64,000 nt of DNA from Rahnella rivi (lineage in GTDB: Bacteria > Pseudomonadota > Gammaproteobacteria > Enterobacterales > Enterobacteriaceae), in contig NZ_JAFMOX010000061.1 of assembly GCF_019049655.1 (NCBI RefSeq), positions 124,001 to 188,000 on the forward strand. Direction: 5' to 3'. Of this stretch, positions 53,778-61,781 are shown in pieces. The position numbers and the translations under genes are program-made. The notes beneath the pieces were generated by a model, which worked only from the letters and a program-made list of their open reading frames with translations, searched no databases and had not been told where the DNA came from. Every line of letters begins with the position of its first letter. The first letter of the stretch is position 1.

Positions 53778-54955
53778 TCTACGGTCACCGTCGGCTCAAC
53801 CGACAGGCCGAGCGGCAGAGGTTGTTTCGGATCCAGACCGCTGTCGATCACGATCTTGACCGGAACGCGTTGCACAATTTTCACGTAGTTACCGGTGGCG
53901 TTTTCTGCCGGGAAAGCGGAGAAGCGCGAACCGGTGCCTTGCTGAACACTGTCCACATGGCCCTGCAATTTGATATCAGGATAAGCATCCACGGTGATCT
54001 CAACTTTGTTACCGGGACGCATCCGCTCAAGCTGAGATTCTTTAAAGTTAGCGGCGATCCAGATGTCTTTCGACACCACGGAGAACAGCGAAGAACCGGC
54101 CTGCACCAGCGTGCCGATCTGCACGTTACGCTTGGTGACATAGCCGTCAAACGGCGCGCGAACCTGCGCATAAGACAGATTCAGCGTGGCGCTTTCCAGC
54201 TGGGCTTTCGCCTGTTCAACCTGCTGCTGACGGGCTTCTACGTTGGTTTCGGCCTGACGAATTTGCAGCTGTACCTGTGCCGCCACCTGAACCTGCGCTT
54301 TGGCATTTTCTAAATCAGCCGCGGCGGAGCGAACCTGCGCGCTGGAAGAGTCGATGTTTTGTTGCGTTGTGGCGCGCGGATCCACGCCACGCTGACGGCG
54401 GAAATCGGCGGTGGCATTCATCAGGCTGGCTTCGGCGCGGGTTTGCTGCGCTTTGGCCTGGGCAAGCTGCGCCGGATACTGCACTTTCGCCAGATCAAAC
54501 TGCACCTGCGCCTGATGCAACTGAGCCACGGCCAGCCCGAGCTGCGCCTGTGCCTGATCGCGTTGCGCGGTGGCGTCACGCGGATCGATTTCGACCAGCA
54601 AATCGCCTTTCTTAACGAACTGGTTATCTTTCACTGACAGGCTGGTGACGTAACCGGCAATTTTCGGCGCAATGGTCACCGCATCGCCTTCGATAAAGGC
54701 GTCATCTGTGTTGACCTGATCTTTGGTCATCAGCCACCAGATCAGGGCGACCACCACCATCACAACGACCACAATACCCAGAATAATCAGAGGCTTCTTG
54801 CCGGGGCCTTTGCCTTTTTCGTCGGCGTCATCCTTGTCTTCTTTCTTATCTTCCGGGTCCGGACTGTGTCCTTCTCCCGATGTAATCTGGCTGGAATCAA
54901 GTTCTGTGTGTGCGTCATCCGACGCGGAAGGCTGTGGCTTGTTGTCGTTTGTCAT
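53774..54955 (-). CDS. EmrA-like HlyD-family adaptor
   Basis: This 393-residue membrane-fusion protein has a charged cytoplasmic N-terminus (about 1-50, many Asp, Glu and Lys), one membrane helix (about 51-73), a lipoyl-type barrel, and a long coiled-coil hairpin (about 120-260) rich in Gln and Ala. The frame is open to 55084, but the ATG at 54955 starts the conserved form with AGAAGAG ahead. It overlaps the EmrB-like gene by 4 bp and leads the operon. Confidence 0.88.
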   Translation of the reverse strand: MTNDNKPQPSASDDAHTELDSSQITSGEGHSPDPEDKKEDKDDADEKGKGPGKKPLIILGIVVVVMVVVALIWWLMTKDQVNTDDAFIEGDAVTIAPKIAGYVTSLSVKDNQFVKKGDLLVEIDPRDATAQRDQAQAQLGLAVAQLHQAQVQFDLAKVQYPAQLAQAKAQQTRAEASLMNATADFRRQRGVDPRATTQQNIDSSSAQVRSAAADLENAKAQVQVAAQVQLQIRQAETNVEARQQQVEQAKAQLESATLNLSYAQVRAPFDGYVTKRNVQIGTLVQAGSSLFSVVSKDIWIAANFKESQLERMRPGNKVEITVDAYPDIKLQGHVDSVQQGTGSRFSAFPAENATGNYVKIVQRVPVKIVIDSGLDPKQPLPLGLSVEPTVTVE

Positions 54956-55218
54956 AATGCTCTTCTGATTATCGGCGTTTGTGGCCGGAACAAAGAAATC
55001 TTGTTTTAACCTAGATTGTATTGATGTAAAAGCAAGTAAATATAAGTCAATAAACCTTAGTGAGGGCACGAAGATCCACACCATAGGGAAGCTCCGAAAA
55101 CGGCAAAAAGATGTATAATGCTGGGCTGGTATTTGTATTTTTCAAATAAAGTTGATTATCTGCTTCAGGATATCCCTGTGATAAACGCCCAAAATGATCT
55201 GTCTTCGTGGGGTCAGCC

Positions 55219-56130
55219 ATGAGCCGTCCTGCACCTTCTTATAAAGGCCTGACGCGCATTGCGTCGCTGGTGTCGCTTTGCGTGGCGCTGGTGCTGGTCT
55301 GTGTGAAAGTCTGGGCATGGGCGGCCACCGGTTCGATTGCGCTGCTGACCTCGGCGGCTGACGGTCTGGTAGACGTGCTGGCTTCAATGGTGACGCTGAT
55401 TGGTGTGCGCTACGCGCTGCGCCCGGCGGACAAAGGCCACCGCTATGGTCACGGCAAGGCCGAAGCGGTGGCGGCGTTTGTACAGGCACTGCTGCTGGGG
55501 GCGGCAGGGCTGGTGCTCGGCGGTGAATCCATCGGGCGCATTATCAATCCGCAACCCCTGGCGCAGCTCGGCCTGGGTATCTGGGTCATTATTGGCAGCT
55601 CGATCGCCGCCACCGGCCTGGTGCTGATGCAGACCTATGTGGTGAAACGTACCGGTTCAACGGCCATTGCCGCTGACCGCGCGCATTACGTCACTGACGT
55701 GGCGGTGAATATCGCGGTGCTGGTGGCCTTGATTCTCGAACGTCATCTCGGCTGGACCCGTTCCGACTCTATCGGCGCGCTGTTGATTTCCTTCTATATG
55801 ATCTGGAACGCACGCGGCATGGCGGCGGATGCCCTCAAGCAACTGCTGGATCGTGAACTGGATATGATCGACCGCAAGCGGGTGAAAGCCGCCGTGCTGA
55901 GCGTCGAAGGCGTGCGCGGTGTGCATGATATCCGCACCCGTAATGGCGGGGACCGGGTGTTCGTTGAGTTTCATCTCGAAGTGGATGGCAATCTGACCGT
56001 CGATGTCGGTCATGAAATCGGTGATGCGGCGGAAATGGCGGTGAGTCTGCTGTTTAAATCCGCTGACGTGACTGCGCACCTTGAACCTGACGGCATTGAT
56101 GATGACCGGCTCGACAACCTGCTGCTCTGA
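55219..56130 (+). CDS. FieF-like cation diffusion facilitator
   Basis: This 303-residue six-helix metal exporter has the membrane metal site as two pairs: Asp48-x3-Asp52 in the SAADGLVD stretch, and His-x3-Asp in HYVTDV near 157. This is the same DD-HD set as E. coli FieF (YiiP). A C-terminal cytosolic domain is at about 212-300. I use the ATG at 55219 because GGGG lies 6 bp ahead; a GTG at 55207 is in frame. It is divergent from the emr-like operon. TATAAT at 55114-55119 may be its -10. Zn2+ or Fe2+ export is inferred from family. Confidence 0.88.
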   Translation: MSRPAPSYKGLTRIASLVSLCVALVLVCVKVWAWAATGSIALLTSAADGLVDVLASMVTLIGVRYALRPADKGHRYGHGKAEAVAAFVQALLLGAAGLVLGGESIGRIINPQPLAQLGLGIWVIIGSSIAATGLVLMQTYVVKRTGSTAIAADRAHYVTDVAVNIAVLVALILERHLGWTRSDSIGALLISFYMIWNARGMAADALKQLLDRELDMIDRKRVKAAVLSVEGVRGVHDIRTRNGGDRVFVEFHLEVDGNLTVDVGHEIGDAAEMAVSLLFKSADVTAHLEPDGIDDDRLDNLLL

Positions 56131-56138
56131 TCGCTAAT

Positions 56139-56173
56139 GAAAAACCTCCGCCAGCCATGACGGAGGTTTTTTT
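56139..56173. terminator. Bidirectional terminator between fieF-like and bd-oxidase genes
   Basis: AAAACCTCCG and CGGAGGTTTT arms enclose ten bases with A and T runs on each side, 8 bp after the exporter stop codon. Confidence 0.85.
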
Positions 56174-56213
56174 CTTTCTCACTGGCAGACATGTGCTGTT
56201 CTGCCTGCTTTTC

Positions 56214-56381
56214 CTAGTGTGTACGCATTCCTGCCGCGGCCATCAGCAGCTTAAACACTGACGCAACGGCAAACAGTGCCAGCACGCTGCCCAGCCAGAT
56301 CATCGCCATCCAGCCGATGCGTTTCCAGAACGGCTGCCTGATGACGGTGTCATCGTCCATTTCTCTGATCAGTTTTTTCAT
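56214..56381 (-). CDS. DUF2474 small subunit of cytochrome bd oxidase
   Basis: This 55-residue protein has one transmembrane helix at about 24-49 (MIWLGSVLALFAVASVFKLLM). It matches the DUF2474 pattern, the short partner protein found with cyanide-insensitive-type bd oxidases and comparable to CydX. It is the last gene after cydB, 17 bp on, and was too short for standard ORF listings. GACGAGG lies 6 bp before the ATG at 56381; the ATG just upstream at 56384 is also possible. Confidence 0.85.
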   Translation of the reverse strand: MKKLIREMDDDTVIRQPFWKRIGWMAMIWLGSVLALFAVASVFKLLMAAAGMRTH

Positions 56382-56398
56382 CATTTACCTCGTCAGCC

Positions 56399-57406
56399 TC
56401 AATGGTAGCCCTGTTCCGGCGTCACTTTCCCGCGGAAAACGTAGTAGCTCCAGAAGGTGTAAACCAGAATCACAGGGATGATAAACAGCGCGCCCACCAG
56501 CATAAAGCCCTGGCTTTGCGGCGGGGACGACGCCTCCCAGATCGACACAGACGGCGGAATAATGTTCGGCCAGATACTGATGCCCAGACCGGTATAGCCG
56601 AGGAACACCAGCGCCAGCGTCAGCAGGAACGGCGCATGGTGCGCCCGACGTTGCACCGCCCGCAGCATCCATACCGACACCAGCACCACCAGCACCGGAA
56701 CCGGCAGGAACCAGAACAGATTTGGCCGCGTGAACCAGCGGTCAGCGATATCGCCGTGGGTGAGCGGCGTCCAGATACTGATCACCGCCAGCACGGCCAG
56801 CAGGGTGAACAGCAGCGGCCTGACGCGGCTGTGCATGTTGTCCTGCAAGTGTCCTTCGGTTTTCATAATCAGCCAGGTGCAGCCGAGCAGGGCGTAAGCC
56901 ACGACCAGACCCACGCCGCAAAACAGGTTGAACGGCGTCAGCCAGTCCAGCGCGCCACCCGCATACGCCCGGTTCACCACCGGAATGCCACTTATCACCG
57001 CGCCCAGCACCACGCCCTGACAGAACGTCGCCAGCACCGAACCGCCGATAAAGGATTTATCCCACACATGGCGTTTCTGTGCGCTGGCTTTGAAGCGAAA
57101 CTCAAAAGCCACGCCGCGAAAAATCAGGCCAAACAGCATTAACGTCAGCGGGATCGCCAGTGCATCGAGGATCACCGAATACGCCAGCGGAAACGCACCG
57201 AACAGCCCTGCGCCGCCGAGCACCAGCCAGGTTTCGTTGCCGTCCCAGACCGGGGCGACGGTGTTCATCATCACATCGCGTTCATGCTCTTCTTTCACCA
57301 GCGGAAACAGCAGGCCGATCCCCAGATCAAAGCCGTCCATTACCACGTACATCATCACGCCAAAGACGATGATCAAAAACCAAATCAGCGGAAGATCGAT
57401 ACCCAT
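56399..57406 (-). CDS. Cytochrome bd oxidase subunit II (CydB/CioB)
   Basis: This 335-residue inner-membrane subunit has nine predicted helices. The family block DGFDLGIGLLFP near residue 25 and WDGNETWLVL near 54-63 is intact. It is paired with the subunit I gene, one base after its stop. Together with subunit I it reduces oxygen to water with electrons from ubiquinol. The presence of DUF2474 and a short Q loop in subunit I mark the CIO type rather than the housekeeping CydAB. Confidence 0.92.
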   Translation of the reverse strand: MGIDLPLIWFLIIVFGVMMYVVMDGFDLGIGLLFPLVKEEHERDVMMNTVAPVWDGNETWLVLGGAGLFGAFPLAYSVILDALAIPLTLMLFGLIFRGVAFEFRFKASAQKRHVWDKSFIGGSVLATFCQGVVLGAVISGIPVVNRAYAGGALDWLTPFNLFCGVGLVVAYALLGCTWLIMKTEGHLQDNMHSRVRPLLFTLLAVLAVISIWTPLTHGDIADRWFTRPNLFWFLPVPVLVVLVSVWMLRAVQRRAHHAPFLLTLALVFLGYTGLGISIWPNIIPPSVSIWEASSPPQSQGFMLVGALFIIPVILVYTFWSYYVFRGKVTPEQGYH

Positions 57407-57407
57407 G

Positions 57408-58832
57408 TCAGACTCCTTTGCCTTCGTCTTCGAGTGGTTCTTTGATGGCCGACAGCGGACGCGCCGGTGTGCGATGTTGCCCCGGACCGCCGTGTTCGCT
57501 GCTTTGTCCTTCGTGCGGCTGCGGCCCTTTGCGGATGAGCTTCATCATGTAGAGATAGCCCACGCCAAACACCGACGAATAAATCACCACAAACAGCAGC
57601 AGGCTGATGCTCATCTGCATCGCCCCGTGGCTGGAGACGGCATCTTTAGTGCGCAGCAGGCCATACACCACCCACGGCTGCCGCCCGATTTCCGTGGTAA
57701 ACCACCCCGCCAGCAGGGCAATCAGCCCGGAAGGGCCCATCCATAAGGCAAAGCGCAGGAACGCTTTGTTCTCATACAGATTGCCGCGCCAGCGCAGCAC
57801 CAGACTCCACAGACCTAGCACAATCATCAGCATCCCCAGACCGGCCATGATGCGGAAGGTGTAGAAAATGATGGTCGAATTCGGGCGATCCTCTTTCGGG
57901 AAAGATTTCAGTGCCGGAATTTGCTCGGACAGACTGTGCGTGAGGATCAGGCTGCCCAGATAGGGGATTTCGAGGGCGTAACGGGTTTCCTCGCGTTGCA
58001 TGTCGGGGTAACCGAACAGGATAAGCGGCGTCGGCTCGCTGTTTTTGTTCTCCCAGTGGCCTTCAATGGCGGCGATTTTAGCCGGCTGATATTTCAGGGT
58101 ATTCAGGCCGTGCGCATCACCGAGAAAGGCCTGAATGGGCGAGACGATCAGCGCCATCCACATTGCCATCGACAGCATGGTGCGCATCGCGGGCGTGTTG
58201 CGGCCTTTCAGCAGATGCCAGGCGGCAGACGCGCCCACAAAGAACGCCGAAGACAGGAACGCGGCGGTGGTCATATGCAGCAGGCGGTAAGGGAATGACG
58301 GATTGAAAATCACTTTAAACCAGTCGACCGGGATCACCTGGTTATTGACGATTTCATACCCTTGCGGCGTGTGCATCCAGCTGTTGGAGGCCAGGATCCA
58401 GAACGTGGACATCAGCGTGCCGAGCGCCACCATACAGGTCGCGAAAAAGTGCAGGCCGGGGCCGACTCTGTTCCAGCCGAACAGCATGACGCCAAGAAAA
58501 CCGGCTTCGAGGAAGAAGGCGGTCAGGACTTCATAAGTGAGCAACGGGCCGGTAATGCTCCCGGCGAACGAGGAGAAAAAGCTCCAGTTTGTGCCGAACT
58601 GGTAAGCCATCACCAGCCCGGACACCACGCCCATTCCGAAGTTAACGGCAAAAATTTTCGACCAGAAATGGTAAAGGTCGCGGTATTCCTCTTTCTTTGT
58701 TTTCAGCCACATGCCCTCAAGCACCGCCAGAAAACTGGCAAGCCCGATGGTGATAGCCGGAAAAATAATGTGGAAGGAAACGGTGAAAGCGAACTGTATA
58801 CGTGCCAGCTCCAGGGCATCCAGACCAAACAT
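57408..58832 (-). CDS. Cytochrome bd oxidase subunit I (CydA/CioA), short Q-loop type
   Basis: This 474-residue haem-bearing subunit has the haem-b595 His in FTVSFHIIFP near 21 and the haem-b558 His in LLHMTT near 186. The GRQPW motif near 390 is present, and an intact quinol-site Lys/Glu pair lies in the Q loop. The Q loop is short (about 70 residues shorter than in E. coli CydA), typical of CIO-type oxidases, which resist cyanide. I start at the ATG at 58832, after AGAGG. The frame to 58868 adds nothing conserved. It leads the operon cioA-cioB-DUF2474. Confidence 0.93.
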   Translation of the reverse strand: MFGLDALELARIQFAFTVSFHIIFPAITIGLASFLAVLEGMWLKTKKEEYRDLYHFWSKIFAVNFGMGVVSGLVMAYQFGTNWSFFSSFAGSITGPLLTYEVLTAFFLEAGFLGVMLFGWNRVGPGLHFFATCMVALGTLMSTFWILASNSWMHTPQGYEIVNNQVIPVDWFKVIFNPSFPYRLLHMTTAAFLSSAFFVGASAAWHLLKGRNTPAMRTMLSMAMWMALIVSPIQAFLGDAHGLNTLKYQPAKIAAIEGHWENKNSEPTPLILFGYPDMQREETRYALEIPYLGSLILTHSLSEQIPALKSFPKEDRPNSTIIFYTFRIMAGLGMLMIVLGLWSLVLRWRGNLYENKAFLRFALWMGPSGLIALLAGWFTTEIGRQPWVVYGLLRTKDAVSSHGAMQMSISLLLFVVIYSSVFGVGYLYMMKLIRKGPQPHEGQSSEHGGPGQHRTPARPLSAIKEPLEDEGKGV

Positions 58833-59025
58833 AGAACCTCTTTTTTTGCAGGTGATCCCTTTAACCAAGGATAGGTGGTAGAACTAAATTGGTTAAAATT
58901 TATTCAAATTGTGGCGTTTCATGGTTTCATGAGGGAAGGGATTGAAACACGGGGAGGGGGTGTATAACAGATACAGTTAGGTGATGGATGTGTATAACAG
59001 TTTGGCGGGCGAGGGCTTTGAGTTT
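58833..59025. promoter_or_regulatory. Upstream region of the bd oxidase operon
   Basis: It holds the leftward oxidase promoter. A 10-bp direct repeat TGTATAACAG occurs at 58961-58970 and 58991-59000, 30 bp apart, about three helical turns. Both could be binding sites for one regulator. I see no clear FNR or ArcA box. Confidence 0.4.
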
Positions 59026-59067
59026 AAGGTCAAGTTCAAGTTCAAGTTCAAGTTCAAGTTCAAGGTC
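59026..59067 (+). repeat. Hexanucleotide tandem repeat at the edge of copy B
   Basis: AAGGTC is followed by five AAGTTC copies and another AAGGTC, seven units in all. The same AAGGTC hexamer occurs once or twice at the edges of copy A and as a single reversed GACCTT at the right edge of copy B. This suggests the hexamer marks the element ends and expands by slippage. Confidence 0.85.
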
Positions 59068-59735
59068 GTGGGCGTCGGCCCACACCGACTTGGGGGGCGG
59101 CGGCTATTCCACGCGTTGTAACGCGACCATTTTAGGGGCCTGGTGAAAATTTCGGTTTCTCACGTGCGGTGATCGCTCAGCGGCTGTCGCCGAAACCGCC
59201 CAAAAGGGGCCAGGACGGGCCCCTCTTGGATCTCCCGCGTCTTTTCACTGCGCGCTGCCGCTCGCGGGCTATATTCCAGCGGCCACCGCTATTGCCGCAA
59301 ACGCCGCCGCTGCGCGGTCCTCTCATTTCAGGTTCGGACCCGCTCGGAAAAACACCCTCGCGGTTTCTCACCGTTCATTCGACGTCGTTTTGAGCGCGGC
59401 CAGAGGCTATGTAAAACGAAGGTTTTTATCCTCCCACTGCGATGGGAAAGGAGGAAAGCAAAACCAAACACATTCCCTTTGTTTTTGAAATGCCAGTGGC
59501 CGCGCTCAAAAATCACGCCGAAGGGAGAGGTGGAAAACCGCGCGTCTGTTTGCGCGGGTTGTAACCCGACCGGAGGGCACTGCGGAGCGGCGGGATTTTG
59601 CGGCAATAACGGTGGCCCCTGAAACATAGCCAGCGAGCGGTAGCGCGCAGTGAAAGAGCCTGGGATTCTTAAGGGGGGCGGCGATAAGCCCCCCTTAAGG
59701 CCCGTTTGGGCGGCGAGCCCAAGGTTTTGACCTTG
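59062..59735. repeat. Composite repeat element, copy B (reverse orientation)
   Basis: This is the reverse-orientation counterpart of copy A at 42.1-42.9 kb. A Y arm (59101-59407) leads into GAGCGCGGCC, then a core of about 100 bp, GGCCGCGCTC, and an X arm (59500-59670). A TTAAGGGGGGC/GCCCCCCTTAA hairpin follows at 59669-59699 and an AAGGT-type end. Y matches the copy A Y arm at about 98 percent. X matches less well (roughly 85 percent by eye). The core is different from the copy A core apart from short ends. It fills most of the gap between the oxidase and the dehydrogenase genes. ORFs here are repeat translations. Confidence 0.8.
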
Positions 59736-59767
59736 AAGTGTTAACAGAACCCCCTGAAACACCCTGA

Positions 59768-60859
59768 TTAACTCCCCCCTGACAAGGATACCAACTCTAT
59801 TCTCTCTATCGCCCCGCGAACCCCCCCAAATGTGATCTCCCCCGGCATGTTCCCCATATCCGGTGTACTCAGGCTTCTGTCAATAATCACGGCCAGATCT
59901 TCCTCTGTGATGCCCTCGGCGAGCTGAGAAAGTTGTGTCGGCACCGCACTGGCACGCGCGAGGGCGATGGCGGTCAGTAATTCTTCGTCGCTGCGGCCTT
60001 CGAGCGCCAGCAGGCACAGATTACCGTAACCGACCAGCAGGCCGTGGGCGACGTGGCGGGTTTTGGCGCAGGCGGTGAACCCTTCGTATAAGGCATGTGC
60101 TGCGCCGGTATGGGCGCCGTTACTCATCACCGAGGTCAGCCCGGCGTAAAGGAAAATTGCGTCGAGGACCTGCTCGAGGGCGTTGTTGGCTTTACCTTCC
60201 TGCACCGCGAAACAGGCATCGGCGGCGAAATGTTCGATCAGGGTATAACAGAGTTCACTGTTGGTTCGCGCAACGCCCGCCAGGCCGGTGAGCTGATTAA
60301 GATCGCTGATGGCGCGGTACTCATACCACTTTGCCAGCGTGTCGCCGATGCCTGCGGAAAGCCAGTGCAGCGGCGAGGTGGCGAGAAGATCGGCGTCAAT
60401 CACCACCGCCGCCGGGCCGCAGGAGAGGGGGAACATATCGCGGAACTGACCGTCTTCGTGGTAGCGAAAGGTCAGTGAAGTGACGGCAGAACAGGTGCCC
60501 GCAATGCTTGGCAGTGTCACCACAGGAATGTTGCAGGCGACGCCTGCGGCTTTGGCGGTGTCGATGGCTTTGCCGCCGCCGGTGGCAATAATCACTTCGA
60601 CGCCCTGCGTGCGGAAGATGTCGGCCAGGCGGTTGATTTCCTGCTGGCAACATTCGCCGCTGAACACTTCGCTGCCAAGATAGCTGACCATCTGCTGTTC
60701 GAGCTGATCGGCGACTTTTGCCTCGACGCTGGCAATGGCGCGTTTACCGCCCACCAGTATGGCGCGCTGGCCTAAACGTCCGCACATCGCGCCAAGATGT
60801 TTAATCGCCCCGCGCCCGCGCAGCACGCTGGCAGGAAATACCAAACGATGGGTGAACAT
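59768..60859 (-). CDS. Iron/zinc-dependent alcohol dehydrogenase, glycerol dehydrogenase fold
   Basis: This 363-residue polyol-dehydrogenase-like enzyme has the NAD block ATGGGKAIDTAKAAG near 87-101. The likely metal ligands are Asp in GIGDTLAKW near 167, His in AAHALYEGF near 245 and His in VAHGLLVGYG near 263. The ATG at 60859 follows GAGG; the frame to 60979 is not believed, since it overlaps the regulator gene. It is third in a leftward operon with an MHS transporter and an RpiR regulator, suggesting a role in using or reducing the imported compound. Confidence 0.85.
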   Translation of the reverse strand: MFTHRLVFPASVLRGRGAIKHLGAMCGRLGQRAILVGGKRAIASVEAKVADQLEQQMVSYLGSEVFSGECCQQEINRLADIFRTQGVEVIIATGGGKAIDTAKAAGVACNIPVVTLPSIAGTCSAVTSLTFRYHEDGQFRDMFPLSCGPAAVVIDADLLATSPLHWLSAGIGDTLAKWYEYRAISDLNQLTGLAGVARTNSELCYTLIEHFAADACFAVQEGKANNALEQVLDAIFLYAGLTSVMSNGAHTGAAHALYEGFTACAKTRHVAHGLLVGYGNLCLLALEGRSDEELLTAIALARASAVPTQLSQLAEGITEEDLAVIIDRSLSTPDMGNMPGEITFGGVRGAIERIELVSLSGGS

Positions 60860-60923
60860 AGTTGCCCTCATAAAACGTCGTGTTTTAAGAAGTATAGAAG
60901 GCGCGTTCCGGATCGCAGTAAAT

Positions 60924-61778
60924 TCAGCGGCGGCGCTGGCGGACGGCGTCGTGGGTTTTACGCAGCGCATCGCGCGCACCCGGCAGACGCTGGGCGATAC
61001 CGATATAAAGACAGTCGATGATCAGCAACTGGCTGGTGCGGCTGGCCATCGCGGCGGCGCGAAAACCCAGTTCGCGACCGCTGGTCAGCAGCACGACGTC
61101 GGCTTTACGGGCGAGGGGGGAACGCCCGCCAGCGGTGATCGACAACGTCATCGCGCCGCTGCTTTTGGCCTGCATCAGCGCATCCAGCACGCCGGTGGTT
61201 TCACCGGAGTGGGAAATCGCCAGCGCCACATCGGCGGCGGTTAACTGGCAGGCGCTGACCAGACTTTCATCGGTGCTGCCGTAGGTCTGAGCGATGACGC
61301 CAATACGGCGCAGTTTCTGGCAAAAATCTTGTGCCACCAGCGCAGAGGCACCGGCACCGTAAACGTCGATACGCCGCGCCTGCGACAGCACGCTGACGGC
61401 CTGTTCGAGGGTGTCGCCGCTGAGCAGTTGCGCGGTAGCGCTCGCGCCTTCCACTTCAAACGCCAGCAGTTTATGCAGGATCTGTTTCGGCGTGTCGCCC
61501 TCGCCGATGTCGGCCACCAGCGGTTCTCCCGCCGGGGCATTGCGCGGCAGTTCAGCGGCTAACGCCAGCCTCAGCGCCGGATAGCCTTCGAAGCCTAAAC
61601 GACGACTGGCGCGCACCACGGTCGCGGTGCTGGTGGCGGCGCGCTTTGCCAGTTCGGCCACGCCCAGCTGCGCCACGCCGGGCGGATCGCTGATGATCAG
61701 GGTAATCACCCGCTGTTCCGCCTGCGAAAAACTGCCCTGCAACGCCTCCAGCCGCGACTGCAAATTCATTCCTTTCAT
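60924..61778 (-). CDS. MurR/RpiR-family regulator
   Basis: This 284-residue protein has an N-terminal RpiR helix-turn-helix (about 1-77, with GVAQLGVAELAKRAATSTATVVRASRRLGF) and a C-terminal SIS sugar-phosphate isomerase-like domain (about 110-250, VYGAGASALVAQDFCQKL). Such regulators sense phosphosugars or related metabolites. It lies 3 bp after the MHS transporter gene and 64 bp before the dehydrogenase gene, all leftward. Confidence 0.9.
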   Translation of the reverse strand: MKGMNLQSRLEALQGSFSQAEQRVITLIISDPPGVAQLGVAELAKRAATSTATVVRASRRLGFEGYPALRLALAAELPRNAPAGEPLVADIGEGDTPKQILHKLLAFEVEGASATAQLLSGDTLEQAVSVLSQARRIDVYGAGASALVAQDFCQKLRRIGVIAQTYGSTDESLVSACQLTAADVALAISHSGETTGVLDALMQAKSSGAMTLSITAGGRSPLARKADVVLLTSGRELGFRAAAMASRTSQLLIIDCLYIGIAQRLPGARDALRKTHDAVRQRRR

Positions 61779-61781
61779 CGG

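Noticed and set aside
59026..59067. Hexamer array considered as a CRISPR-like repeat
   Set aside because: The unit is six bases with no spacers; it is a simple tandem repeat.
59328..59762. 144-residue leftward ORF through copy B
   Set aside because: It crosses both arms and the core of the repeat and changes character at each boundary, as expected for chance reading of repeat DNA.
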